A stretch of DNA of 64,000 nt from NCBI GenBank assembly GCA_934167485.1, contig CAKPKL010000007.1:13411-77410 (forward strand). The letters run 5' to 3'. Of the stretch, positions 16,608 through 26,400 are shown in pieces. The position numbers and the translations under genes were made by a program. The DNA comes from an uncultured Bacilli bacterium. GTDB lineage: Bacteria > Bacillota_I > Bacilli_A > RF39 > UBA660. Each line of letters opens with the position of its first letter. The stretch's first letter is position 1. The notes beneath the pieces were generated by a model. It did not search any database and was not told the DNA's origin. It saw nothing but the letters and a program-made list of their open reading frames with translations.

Positions 16608-18563
16608 ATGGATAATAATGTAAGAGCTGAATTAATAAAAATATTAGCAAGTGGAAATAGTATTCCAGAAACATATAAAGATATTATTTTTCCAACTATA
16701 AATAAGGAATATGAATTATCTTATGCAGGAAAAATGAGAGCCGAAGATGTATTATCTTGCAATGATGGTGTTTATTCTATGCCACTGCAAATTGAAAAAT
16801 CATTTAAAACAGATGAATCAGAGTGGAATAACATAATATGTTTTGGGGACAATTTACAATTGTTAAAAACAATTAATGAGAATGTTGATCCAATCATAAA
16901 AGACAAAGTAAAAGGTAAAGTAAAATTAATATATATAGATCCACCATTTGCAACTGAAGATGAGTTTAAAAATAAAGATGGTGCTAAGGCATATAATGAT
17001 AAAGTAAAGGGTGCTGATTTTATTGAATTTATGCGTAGAAGATTAATTCTAGCAAAAGAAATATTAGCGGATGATGGTTCAATATTTGTTCATTTGGATA
17101 TGAAAATGAGTAATTATATAAAAATAATATTAGATGAGGTTTTTGGTAAAAATAACCTATTAAATGAGATTATTTGGCATTTTAGAACATATCAAGGGCA
17201 AACAGACAAGTATTATCCAAGAAAGCATAATGTTATATATTGGTATAAAAAGAAAAATAATCCTACTTTTAAATTAGATTATGATGATGATTATGAAGAT
17301 ACTGTTGATGCTGAAAGATGGAGAAAATATGTTGTTAATGGTAATGAAATACGTGGTAATAAATTTCCAAAATCTGATTCTAGATTTAAGGGATATTATG
17401 ATAGATTTGTTAAAGAACACGGAAGAAAGCCAAATAAAGATGACATAATAATGAAAATAAATGGATATGTTGTAGATGATGTTTGGGTTGACATAAATGC
17501 GGTAGACCCTAAAGACAAAATTGAAAAAACAGGATATCCGACTCAAAAACCTGAACAATTGTTAAGAAGAATAATTGAAACAACTACAGAAAAGGGAGAT
17601 TTGATATTTGATTTCTTTGGGGGATCTGGTACAACTTCAGCTGTTGCTGAAAAATTAGGAAGACGATGGATAACGTGCGATTTAGGAAAGTTATCATATT
17701 ATACAATCCAAAAAAGAATTATAAATATAGGAAATTCAAAAGACTTGTTTGATCCAACAAAAAAATATAATAAAAATCCAAGTAATTTTATAACTTGTCA
17801 ATTAGGATTGTATGATTTAAATTCAGTAATTAATCTTCCATGGGAACAATATGTGGAATTTGTTTCTGATTTGTTTGAAATTAAGTTAAAAAAGAATAAG
17901 GTAAATGGAATCGAATTTGATGGAACAAAAAATTTAGAACCAACTTTAATATGGGATTTTAATAAGTATAAAGATGTTATAATTGATGAAAATTATATTA
18001 ATAACTTAAATCTTAATTTAGCAAATAAGTATGAAGGTAATATTTATATAGTAGCTCCAGCAAATTGTTTTGATTTCATTGAGGATTACTATGAAATTAA
18101 TAATAATAGATACTACTTTTTGAAAATACCTTATCAGATTATAAGAGAATTGCATAAAGTGCCTTTCAAAAAGATATTACAGCCTAATAGTAAAAATAAT
18201 GTTAATAGTATTGATGAATCTATTGGTTTTCATTTCATTAAGCAACCTACTGTTAAGAGTAAAGTTACTAAAAAGGACAATGAATTATTAATTTCACTTA
18301 AAGAGTTTAAGAGTTATTATTATAAGGATGAAGACGGAAAAATATTAAAAAATTTTGAAACACTATCTGCAATGTTTGTAGATTATGATTATCATGAACC
18401 ATTTATTATTGACGATGTTTTTTTTGCAGATGAATTTAAAAAAGAATCTGACAATCTCGTAATAAAAGTTAACACCAAAAAAATTGGCAAAAAAATAATG
18501 CTAATTTATGTTGATATTTATGGTAATGAATTTAAAGAAATTATTCAGTTAGGTGGTAAATAA
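16608..18563 (+). CDS. mod: Type III restriction-modification methyltransferase (Mod)
   Basis: Mod methylates adenine in the recognition sequence and supplies target specificity to Res. The 651-aa protein has the beta-class order: catalytic DPPF within IYIDPPFA (about 111-114), a variable target-recognition region in the middle, and the SAM-binding FFGGSGTTSA (about 335-344). The ATG follows AGAGGTAGAAGT. The gene is followed directly by res with 1 bp between stop and start, so the two are translated together. It is the main cargo of E3. Confidence 0.93.
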   Translation: MDNNVRAELIKILASGNSIPETYKDIIFPTINKEYELSYAGKMRAEDVLSCNDGVYSMPLQIEKSFKTDESEWNNIICFGDNLQLLKTINENVDPIIKDKVKGKVKLIYIDPPFATEDEFKNKDGAKAYNDKVKGADFIEFMRRRLILAKEILADDGSIFVHLDMKMSNYIKIILDEVFGKNNLLNEIIWHFRTYQGQTDKYYPRKHNVIYWYKKKNNPTFKLDYDDDYEDTVDAERWRKYVVNGNEIRGNKFPKSDSRFKGYYDRFVKEHGRKPNKDDIIMKINGYVVDDVWVDINAVDPKDKIEKTGYPTQKPEQLLRRIIETTTEKGDLIFDFFGGSGTTSAVAEKLGRRWITCDLGKLSYYTIQKRIINIGNSKDLFDPTKKYNKNPSNFITCQLGLYDLNSVINLPWEQYVEFVSDLFEIKLKKNKVNGIEFDGTKNLEPTLIWDFNKYKDVIIDENYINNLNLNLANKYEGNIYIVAPANCFDFIEDYYEINNNRYYFLKIPYQIIRELHKVPFKKILQPNSKNNVNSIDESIGFHFIKQPTVKSKVTKKDNELLISLKEFKSYYYKDEDGKILKNFETLSAMFVDYDYHEPFIIDDVFFADEFKKESDNLVIKVNTKKIGKKIMLIYVDIYGNEFKEIIQLGGK

Positions 18564-18564
18564 A

Positions 18565-21150
18565 ATGAATAACGATGCAAATTTAATATTTAATTTAGAT
18601 GATTTAATTTTAAAGGTTAATCATTATTACGATACATCAAAATATAATTTAGAAGTTTGGGAAAACTATTTGAACATATTAACAGAAGGAAGAACATATC
18701 AAAAGGAAGCTATTTTATCGGCTATTTATTACTTAATAGATGCAAATGTTCCAGATTTGAAGACTCTTGCATATAATAATTTTAATCAAAATCAATATTT
18801 AAAAAGCAAATATAATAATAACTTCTATGAGTTTGAATCTAATCTACAACTTCCTAGCAAAAAATATGCTACCATTGATTTGGCAACAGGAACAGGTAAG
18901 TCATACGTTCTGTATGGTATCTCTCAAATACTTTTAGGAATAGGTTTTGTGGAAAGAGTTTTATTATTATGCCCATCAACAACAATAGAATATGAGTTAA
19001 CAAAGAAATTCAAAGAATTAAGTCAAAATAATGTGTTGTCTGATTTAATACCAGAGGAAGCTATTATAAAAACACCAAGAATAGTAGATGCTAATGTTTC
19101 TGTAAAATTAGGAGATATATGTATTGAAAACATTCATTCGGTATACGAAAACACAGGGTCTTCTATTGATGATAGTTTTACAGGTACAGGAATAAATACT
19201 CTTGTATTAAATGATGAAGCACACCATATATTTAATAATGTTAGTTATTCAGGTAGAAATGAAACAAGTGAATTAAAGAAATGGAAAGAGTTTTTGTTAA
19301 ACGACAAATACAACTTTCAATATGTGATTGGAACTACTGGAACGGCATATATTGAAAATGAGTATTTTTGTGATGTTATATATAGATATTCATTAAACAA
19401 AGCAATAGAAGATAGGATTGTAAAAAACATTAATTATGTATTGAAGGACGATGAAATAAGTGAAAATGAAAAATTCACTAAAATATATCAAAATCATAGT
19501 GATTATAAAAAATTGTATTCTAAAATAAAGCCTATAACTATTTTTGTAACAAAAGATAAACAAAATTGTAATAGTGTTACAAATAAATTGAAAGATTATT
19601 TGAAAAAGTTTGAAAACATTACAGATGAAGAAGCTGATAAAAAAGTATTAATAGTTACATCAGCTCCTGAACACAAAAATAATGTAGCAATACTAAGAAG
19701 TGTTGATAATAGTGATAATGATGTTGAATGGATAGTATCTGTATCGATGTTAACAGAAGGCTGGGATGTAAAAAATGTATTTCAAATTGTTCCATGGGAA
19801 GATCGTGCTTTCAATTCTAAATTATTAATTTCACAAGTTTTAGGAAGAGGTTTAAGAATTCCTAAAGAATACCAAACTCCACAACCAGTTGTAACAATAT
19901 TCAATCATGCGTCATGGACTAAAAATATCAGAAGTTTTGTTGACCAAATATTAGAGATATCAGATAGAATAACTTCAAATATAATTATAGAAGGAAAAAG
20001 AGCTAAATATAATTTTGATTTATATAATATCAATTATGAGAAGGCACTTATAGAAAAAGAACATAAAAAGAATAAAACCTTTGATTATAGCAGAATGCAA
20101 AAAGAAGGAATAAAACTTGAATCTCAGGTATTGAAATATAACAAAGTTGTTGAATTCACAGACGTTTTAGAAAACAAAATTATTGAAAAACAATTTGAAA
20201 TCAACGAAGAAACTTATACGGTTGATGAGGTTGTTGACAAGATATATGATGAGTTTCAACTGAGAGAATGGGAAGGCATTACTTTAAAACTTGGTTTAGA
20301 GAAATATACAAAAAATAATTTACCGCCTAGAGATGAGATTAAGAAAATTGTTTTAAATTCAATGAAAAAAGTTGGAATAGATGGAAAACTTTTAACAATA
20401 AAAAACAGAAATTCAATATTAAAAGCATTTAATACTCTTTTAAGACAAAATGGTAAAACTGTAGAATATATTAATATTGAGAAAGATTTAGAAATTGTTA
20501 AAACTAATGTAATGGCTTCTCAAAGTACAAATATTCTTAATTTAAAAAGAGGAGAAACAACAATTTTTCATACAAATGAGTGGAAACAAGAAGTTGATAA
20601 TAAAAACTTAATTGTTTTTGAAAAGGTACTTGATGATGGAACAATGCCACGACAATCTACGCATGAGGTAAATATCAATAATTTCAAAACTCCTGTTGAT
20701 TTAGTAATTGTAAATGGATCTCCAGAGAGAAAATTTGTATCACAACTAATTGAAAATAATAATGCTAACATTATTGACTCGTGGATTAAATCTAGAGATA
20801 AGAATTTTTATTCAATTGATTATACTTGGAGAAAAAACGGGCATCAAATGTCAAATTCAGCATTCAATCCTGATTTTTTCATAAAACTAACTGAAGATGG
20901 TATTGATACTATTGTTGTAGTTGAAATTAAGGATGATGGTGATGATAGTGATGAAAATAAGGCTAAGTATAGATATGCTTTAGATCACTTTGAAAATTTA
21001 AATGAAAAGTTAGAAAATAGTGGTATAAATCAAAAATACATTTTTCACTTCTTAAGTCCAATATCATATAATGCATTTTTTGAATACTTAGGAAACCATA
21101 AAATAGAACAATTTAAATGTGATTTAGAAAACTTATTAGAAGAAAATTAG
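18565..21150 (+). CDS. res: Type III restriction endonuclease subunit (Res)
   Basis: Res is the ATP-dependent translocase and nuclease of the type III system. Walker A-like LATGTGKS lies at about residues 105-112, the DEAH box in NDEAHHIF at about 218, and helicase motifs include SMLTEGWDVKNVF and LGRGLRIPK. The C-terminal nuclease is NPDFFIKL then VVEIKDDG, a PD-(D/E)XK signature. ATG 18565 with AGGTGG at 18551-18556 is preferred over an upstream GTG. Length (861 aa) is slightly short for the family but all motifs are present, so the system looks functional. Confidence 0.92.
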   Translation: MNNDANLIFNLDDLILKVNHYYDTSKYNLEVWENYLNILTEGRTYQKEAILSAIYYLIDANVPDLKTLAYNNFNQNQYLKSKYNNNFYEFESNLQLPSKKYATIDLATGTGKSYVLYGISQILLGIGFVERVLLLCPSTTIEYELTKKFKELSQNNVLSDLIPEEAIIKTPRIVDANVSVKLGDICIENIHSVYENTGSSIDDSFTGTGINTLVLNDEAHHIFNNVSYSGRNETSELKKWKEFLLNDKYNFQYVIGTTGTAYIENEYFCDVIYRYSLNKAIEDRIVKNINYVLKDDEISENEKFTKIYQNHSDYKKLYSKIKPITIFVTKDKQNCNSVTNKLKDYLKKFENITDEEADKKVLIVTSAPEHKNNVAILRSVDNSDNDVEWIVSVSMLTEGWDVKNVFQIVPWEDRAFNSKLLISQVLGRGLRIPKEYQTPQPVVTIFNHASWTKNIRSFVDQILEISDRITSNIIIEGKRAKYNFDLYNINYEKALIEKEHKKNKTFDYSRMQKEGIKLESQVLKYNKVVEFTDVLENKIIEKQFEINEETYTVDEVVDKIYDEFQLREWEGITLKLGLEKYTKNNLPPRDEIKKIVLNSMKKVGIDGKLLTIKNRNSILKAFNTLLRQNGKTVEYINIEKDLEIVKTNVMASQSTNILNLKRGETTIFHTNEWKQEVDNKNLIVFEKVLDDGTMPRQSTHEVNINNFKTPVDLVIVNGSPERKFVSQLIENNNANIIDSWIKSRDKNFYSIDYTWRKNGHQMSNSAFNPDFFIKLTEDGIDTIVVVEIKDDGDDSDENKAKYRYALDHFENLNEKLENSGINQKYIFHFLSPISYNAFFEYLGNHKIEQFKCDLENLLEEN

Positions 21151-21262
21151 AAAAGGCATTTTATGTCTTTTTTTATCATTTTAAATTAGAATAATTATAT
21201 AAAAAAGAAATATTTTGGATATTTGTGATATAATTATAATTAAAGGAATTGGAGATGTAATT

Positions 21263-21894
21263 ATGTCCTTTGATTATAAAAAAGAATATAAAGAATTTTA
21301 TATGCCTAAGAATAAACCATGTATAGTTGAAATACCTAAAATGAATTACATTGCAGTACGAGGTAATGGTAATCCAAATGAAGAAAATGATGATTATCAG
21401 AATACTATTGGATTATTATCTGGAATTGCTTATACAATAAAAATGATTTCTAAAGGAACACACAAAATAAATGGCTTTTTTGAATATGTTGTTCCACCAC
21501 TTGAAGGATTCTGGTGGCAAGATGGATTAAAAGAAAGCATTGATTATAATAATAAAGGTGCTATGCATTTTATATCAATTATTAGATTACTAGATTTTGT
21601 TACTAAGGAAGACTTTGATTGTGCAATTGAAGAAGCGACTAAAAAGAAAAAATGGATTTTTCTAGAGTAGAATTTTTAACTAATGATGAAGGTGTATGTG
21701 TTCAATGTATGCATATTTGAAGTTATGATGATGAACCAGCCACAGTTGAATTAATGCACAATTTTATGAAAGAAAATGGATATGAATTAGATATAACAGA
21801 TAAAAGATATCATCATGAAATATATTTAAGTGATCTACGAAAATGTGATGTAAGTAAATTAAAGACTGTAATAAGACATCCAATAAGGAAGTAG
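21263..21894 (+). pseudogene. GyrI-like small-molecule-binding protein, frameshifted and with a stop
   Basis: ATG at 21263 follows GGAGATG. The first frame reads a GyrI-like N-terminus (NYIAVRGNGNPNEEND, GFFEYVVPPLEGFWWQDG) and ends early at 21670. The remainder lies in another frame: DFSRVEFLTNDEG, then CVQCMHI, a TGA at 21718-21720, then SYDDEPATVELMH to a stop at 21892. The frameshift falls in the A-rich run near 21641-21652. A glycine is expected at the TGA (GGA to TGA). Two independent lesions mark it as a decayed gene. It probably once had a full length of about 210 aa. Confidence 0.8.
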
Positions 21895-21902
21895 GTGTTG
21901 GC

Positions 21903-22454
21903 GTGAATTATAGTTTTAAAATTTTTCAAAAAAATGCTGTAATAAGATTTTTAGCATTAGATAAGTATAATTATATAATGGAAAATATTTATAAATGCGA
22001 TATAAGTAAAGATGGTGAATTTCAAAAGGTATTTAATGCATTTTATCGTGTAAGAAGAGATGAAAAATGGCGAAAAGTATTTTATACTTACTTTGAATCA
22101 ATTAAAGATAAAAAGAATATAACATTTGAAGAAATAGTTAGTTACATGTACAAGAAAACAGGAAATATTGAAGCATCTTTTTGTAGTAAACTTTTATCTA
22201 CACTAAATCCTAATATGCCAATCTGGGATCAATATGTATTAGCTAATTTAGATTTGGATGTAAAAGAGAAAACAAAAGTAGAAAAATTAAAAGATACTAT
22301 AGCAGTTTATAATAAAATAATTGAAATAGAAAATAACAAACTTAAACAAAAAGATATCCAGCAAGCTATAAAAGATTTTAAAGAACACTTTCCTGAATAT
22401 AATTTATCAGATATAAAAATATTGGATTATATACTATGGAATAGTAGAAATTAA
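21903..22454 (+). CDS. Conserved hypothetical protein at the right end of E3 (183 aa)
   Basis: The start is GTG at 21903 with AGGTGTTG just upstream. The protein is helical; the central segment FCSKLLSTLNPNMPIWDQYVL looks like the conserved core. That phrase resembles helix-hairpin-helix type base-excision or DNA-binding folds in other hypothetical proteins, but the match is weak and I give no function. It is the last gene before attachment-like site D and is probably cargo. Confidence 0.55.
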   Translation: MNYSFKIFQKNAVIRFLALDKYNYIMENIYKCDISKDGEFQKVFNAFYRVRRDEKWRKVFYTYFESIKDKKNITFEEIVSYMYKKTGNIEASFCSKLLSTLNPNMPIWDQYVLANLDLDVKEKTKVEKLKDTIAVYNKIIEIENNKLKQKDIQQAIKDFKEHFPEYNLSDIKILDYILWNSRN

Positions 22455-22610
22455 GAACTAAAAATGAATATAGATGCCAAGTTTGGTGTTATATATTAAT
22501 TTAAAAACACACTAATAAATACCATTTTATTAAGGTAAAAACAAAAATATAACGGCTCTAAAAGGTCGTTTTTAAAAGAAATTAACATACAAAACATTTG
22601 TTTGTTTGAT

Positions 22611-22650
22611 CCCCCTAAAGAGAACGTAGTGATATATTCTCATTTTGTTT
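22611..22650 (+). repeat. Attachment-like site D (right end of E3), hairpin
   Basis: CCCCCTAAAG leads into GAGAA...TTCTC with an inner GTA/TAT pairing, and then CATTTTGTTTATATTAAAGGG. Similarity to the other sites continues about 15 bp beyond the hairpin (AAGGG and a T run). Confidence 0.6.
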
Positions 22651-22824
22651 ATATTAAAGGGTTTCATATTTGTTAAGTAATTTTAGTTACACAAGTGTTA
22701 AATAAATTTTATATTACCATTAACCAATAATTTTGAAATAGAAAAATATTTTATTAATCCCAAATTTAAAATAATAAATGTATTAATAGTTTTTATAATA
22801 TTTTATGTGAAATGTTTGTGAATT

Positions 22825-22867
22825 TTAGCACTCATCGCTTGACTTTGCCAATCTAAAGTGGTAACAT
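22825..22867 (+). promoter_or_regulatory. hsp20 promoter with a half-CIRCE-like element
   Basis: TTGACT (22839-22844) and TAACAT (22862-22867) are 17 bp apart. TTAGCACTC at 22825-22833 equals the left half of the HrcA operator CIRCE, but the right half GAGTGCTAA is absent. The predicted leader of about 87 nt contains a TATGTG/CACATA stem close to the ribosome-binding site. Confidence 0.5.
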
Positions 22868-22960
22868 TATATACGTAAGGTTGAGATACTTACAGGTATT
22901 AAATTTATATGTATGTGCTACCTTAGGGTGTCAACACATAAAGAAAGGAAGTAGATTTGT

Positions 22961-23377
22961 ATGATGCTAGTACCTAAGAGTAATTTTGATTTGTTTGATG
23001 ATATTTTTGGAGATCCATTCTTTATTAAAAATGAGAATAAGGTAATGAAGACTGATATTAGAGAAAGAGATAATAGTTATATTATTGATGTTGATTTACC
23101 AGGATTCAATAAAGATGATATTAAGATCGATGTAACTGATGGATATCTAACTATAAATGCAAAAATGAGTTCTGAAGACAAAGAAGAAAAAAATGAAAAA
23201 TATGTAAGAAGGGAAAGATATTTTGGTGAATGTTCTCGTAGTTTCTATGTAGGTGAGAATGTTGAATCAGAAAATATTAAAGCTTCGTTTAAAAACGGTA
23301 TTTTAAGTTTGGAAATTCCAAAAGTTGATGAAAAAGAAAAATTACCTGAAAAGAAATATATTGAAATTAGTGAATAA
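22961..23377 (+). CDS. hsp20: Hsp20/alpha-crystallin family small heat shock protein
   Basis: This is an ATP-independent chaperone that holds unfolded proteins. The alpha-crystallin domain spans about residues 35-125, with DVDLPGFNKDDIKIDV, YVRRERYFGECSRSFYV and the closing ASFKNGILSLEIPK. The C-terminal extension (KEKLPEKKYIEI) carries an I-x-I-like end. Start ATG follows AAAGGAAG; a second ATG is the next codon but one. It is monocistronic, with its own promoter and a strong terminator. It is the first chromosomal gene after the element array. Confidence 0.93.
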   Translation: MMLVPKSNFDLFDDIFGDPFFIKNENKVMKTDIRERDNSYIIDVDLPGFNKDDIKIDVTDGYLTINAKMSSEDKEEKNEKYVRRERYFGECSRSFYVGENVESENIKASFKNGILSLEIPKVDEKEKLPEKKYIEISE

Positions 23378-23408
23378 AAGGATAAAGATGGGCTTTATCC
23401 TTTTTTTT
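23376..23408 (+). terminator. hsp20 terminator
   Basis: AAAGGATAAAG and CTTTATCC(T) pair around ATGGG and are followed by eight T residues. Confidence 0.85.
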
Positions 23409-23409
23409 G

Positions 23410-23438
23410 TTGACAATATTTGGGTTTTGGTGTAGAAT
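23410..23438 (+). promoter_or_regulatory. Promoter of the metallophosphoesterase / twin-HEPN operon
   Basis: TTGACA (23410-23415) and TAGAAT (23433-23438) are 17 bp apart, 27 bp before the ATG, which follows TAGGGGGATAAA. The operon has its own strong promoter right after the hsp20 terminator. Confidence 0.7.
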
Positions 23439-23465
23439 ATCTTGAGGTTTTAGGGGGATAAAATA

Positions 23466-26400
23466 ATGTTGATAACTAGTAAAAATATATTAAGAATATT
23501 AGAAGATGATTCTATACCACTTTCTGAGAAAGATGATATTGTAGAAAAAAATAAATATGTTTTAGAACACTCATTTAATAAGTTAACCAATGAACAAATA
23601 ATTAACTATCTTTTAAATTCTAAAATACCAAAAAGTGCTAAAAGAGTACTATCAAATAATATTGATTCATTAAAAGAAAAATCAAAAAATAAAAGAAGAT
23701 TATTTATAAAAAAATTATTTGAAGATAGTATTAATTTTTGGACTCTTAATTATTACGATAAAAAAGATAAAAAGAATCTTATAAGATTAGATAACATCAA
23801 AAAAGAATTTGTAAAACAAAATAAAGTAAGAGAAAGCGACTTATATCATGATTACATTCCAAAATCAATTAAAGAAATTATAATAAGCGACATTTATAAA
23901 GGTGATTTAAATAAATTAATTTGTGAGTCTACTTTACCTATTAAATTAAAAAAAGAAATAATAGATATTGTATACGATGATAACAATTGTGTTGATTTAT
24001 TGACTGATTTAAAAAATGATGATCTTAAAAATTATATTCTTCATACTAAATTTAACAGTATAAATGGTATAGCATTCGCTATAGCTTCTCTTAGATTAGA
24101 TGATGAATGTAAAAAGTATATTGCTAAAAATAGGATAAATGTATATAACATATATGAAATAGCTATACAATTTTCATATATTACTCAATATAAACAGTTT
24201 ATAATTGAAAATTGTTATCCTATTCTTCAAGAATGTATAAAGAAAATACCTAGAAGAAAACTTTTTAGGAAATTATATGATTCTCGTAATAGGGATTTTA
24301 TGTCTGATTTGATTGTGGAGCAAAGAGAAGAAGATATAAATAAACAGATGAAAAAAATTATATTTCCATTTTCATTTAATGAAAAGGTACTTAGTAGTCA
24401 AAATGAAAAATTAATTAAACTTGCAATAAAAAAACATCCATACAAACTTATTTTAACAATTTTATTTTCAAATGGGGAAGAGACATTGGAATGGCTAAAC
24501 ATTGATAGTATATCAAATGAATTTAAGAATTTTATTGTAAAAATAAGTTCTCCAAAAATAAATAGGACTATAAAAAAAATTAAATCTAATTATATAATTT
24601 ATAAATTTATGACAAAAGATAGTAGTTTACCAAAGCAACTTCAAGATAGAATTTTAAATATACGTAAAAATTCAATAGTGCAGCAAATAGATAAATTAGA
24701 TGATCGAAATGTAGCCCATTTATTGTCTGATAATTTATTTATAGATTCAATAAGGGATTTAATAATAAAACTTAAAATTAATGAAAATAATATAATAGAC
24801 ATTTTATCAAATATTGAAGATGAAAATGTAATGTGTAATATTATTGAAGAAAAAAATGATATAATAAAAAAAATATTAAATAGTTTAGATAATGACCAAT
24901 TATTTAAATTAAATAAGATATATAATGGTAAATTAAAAAATAATATAATTTTTAGTAATGAGACTTATTTTATTTCTAGATTAAAGCAAGTTGATGAAGT
25001 AACTCTATATAATAAGTTAGATGATTTAAAAACCGATATGATGATTAAGTATGTTATTCTAAAAATTATGGGTATGGAAGAAGCAGATATAATTGATTGC
25101 TTAATGCTTATTAATATTATTGATAGTAGAACGGTTATTTATAATTATAAAGTGATAAAAGAATTTATTGAAAATTGTAATGTAAGCTTTTCAGCATTTG
25201 TACAATATGGATCTGGAACTGAAAAACATAGAGAATGGTTATCAAAAATTTTAAATATAATAAATGATGATAAATCAAAAGACTTTATTAAAGTAAAAGA
25301 ATATATGTTTAATAATTTTTATGGCGATGACAAATATAAAGAAAATATGGTATCTACAATATCTAATTTTTTAGAACTTTTAGATAATTTTTCAGACAAT
25401 TATGATGTACTTATTTCATTAGTTTCTAATAATAGAAAACTAATTCCAAAAGATAGATTAAATTTGCAATTTATATTTAATAATAAACTCTCTTGTGAAA
25501 ATATAGATCAAATATCTGATATGAGAATAAATTTATATGAAAAATATAAAAAAATAATTAATGATCCAAATTCTAGTTTAAATAGTCTAAAACAAGTATG
25601 TCATGAATTGATTTTTAAACAAGCTGTAGATACATTGAGTAGTATAGGCGGAGTTAGGACTTTAGTTATGTTAAAAAATGAATATAACGAATCTAGCGAT
25701 ATTTGCAAGTTAATAGATGAATTAATAGTTTATTCAAAAATAATAGAGAAATTAAGTACTACGAAAGATGAAATAGGACTTAGAAATTCATTGAAATATA
25801 TATTTGGTAATGATTATAATGATTTGATGAGATATGAAAATATTTTTTCACAATTTGATAAAAAAGTTTTAAAATTATTTGAACTTGATTCAAAATATAA
25901 TTTGACACACATAGAAGACGCACGCAAAATTGATGGTACACTTGATTTAAAATTATGTTCTAAATATGGTGGCGAAGTTTTTGATTTTTCTGATAAAAAT
26001 TATTGTTTGTATGCACATGTATTAAGTTTTGAGGAAAAAGTAGAAAATTTATTAAGAGGAAAATCTGATGGTTATAGTAATTTTATATCAGTAAGTCCTA
26101 TAAGTTATTTAGGACAAAAATATTACTATGACTATTCTAATATGATTTTAGCGTTTGATAATATTCCAAGAGGTAGTTTTATATGTAGTTCTGTTTCTAA
26201 TATGGGAAGTAACAGTGACATAAAACATAATTCTTTTGAAGTTAGAAATGTATGTAGAACTCAAAGGGGAATATTAGAAACGAGTGCGGTTACAAAAAAT
26301 AATTCAGAAGCACTATTATATAGAGAGGGGTTAAAACCTTGTGGAATTATCCTAATTAATGGAAAAATTCCGACAGAGAAAGAACTTTTATATCATAAAA

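Larger units (their letters stand above)
14271..22610. mobile_element. Integrative element E3 carrying a type III R-M system
   Basis: Bounded by sites C and D. The left arm is 14317-14336; the right arm at 22472-22490 is degenerate. Contents: a membrane protein, an integrase truncated at its N-terminus, a small hypothetical gene, mod and res, a broken GyrI-like gene and a hypothetical gene. Relaxase and replication genes are absent, apparently lost by a deletion next to the integrase. Confidence 0.65.
22455..22873. other. E3 right end and hsp20 upstream region
   Basis: The gene-free stretch holds a degenerate arm pair (22472-22490), a small hairpin ACGGCTCTAAAAGGTCGTTTTTAA near 22552 that may terminate the last E3 gene, attachment-like site D (22611-22650), and the hsp20 promoter with TTAGCACTC (22825-22833). 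Confidence 0.5.

Noticed and set aside
22825..22860. Complete CIRCE operator at hsp20
   Set aside because: Only the left half TTAGCACTC is present; GAGTGCTAA is not found at the right spacing.
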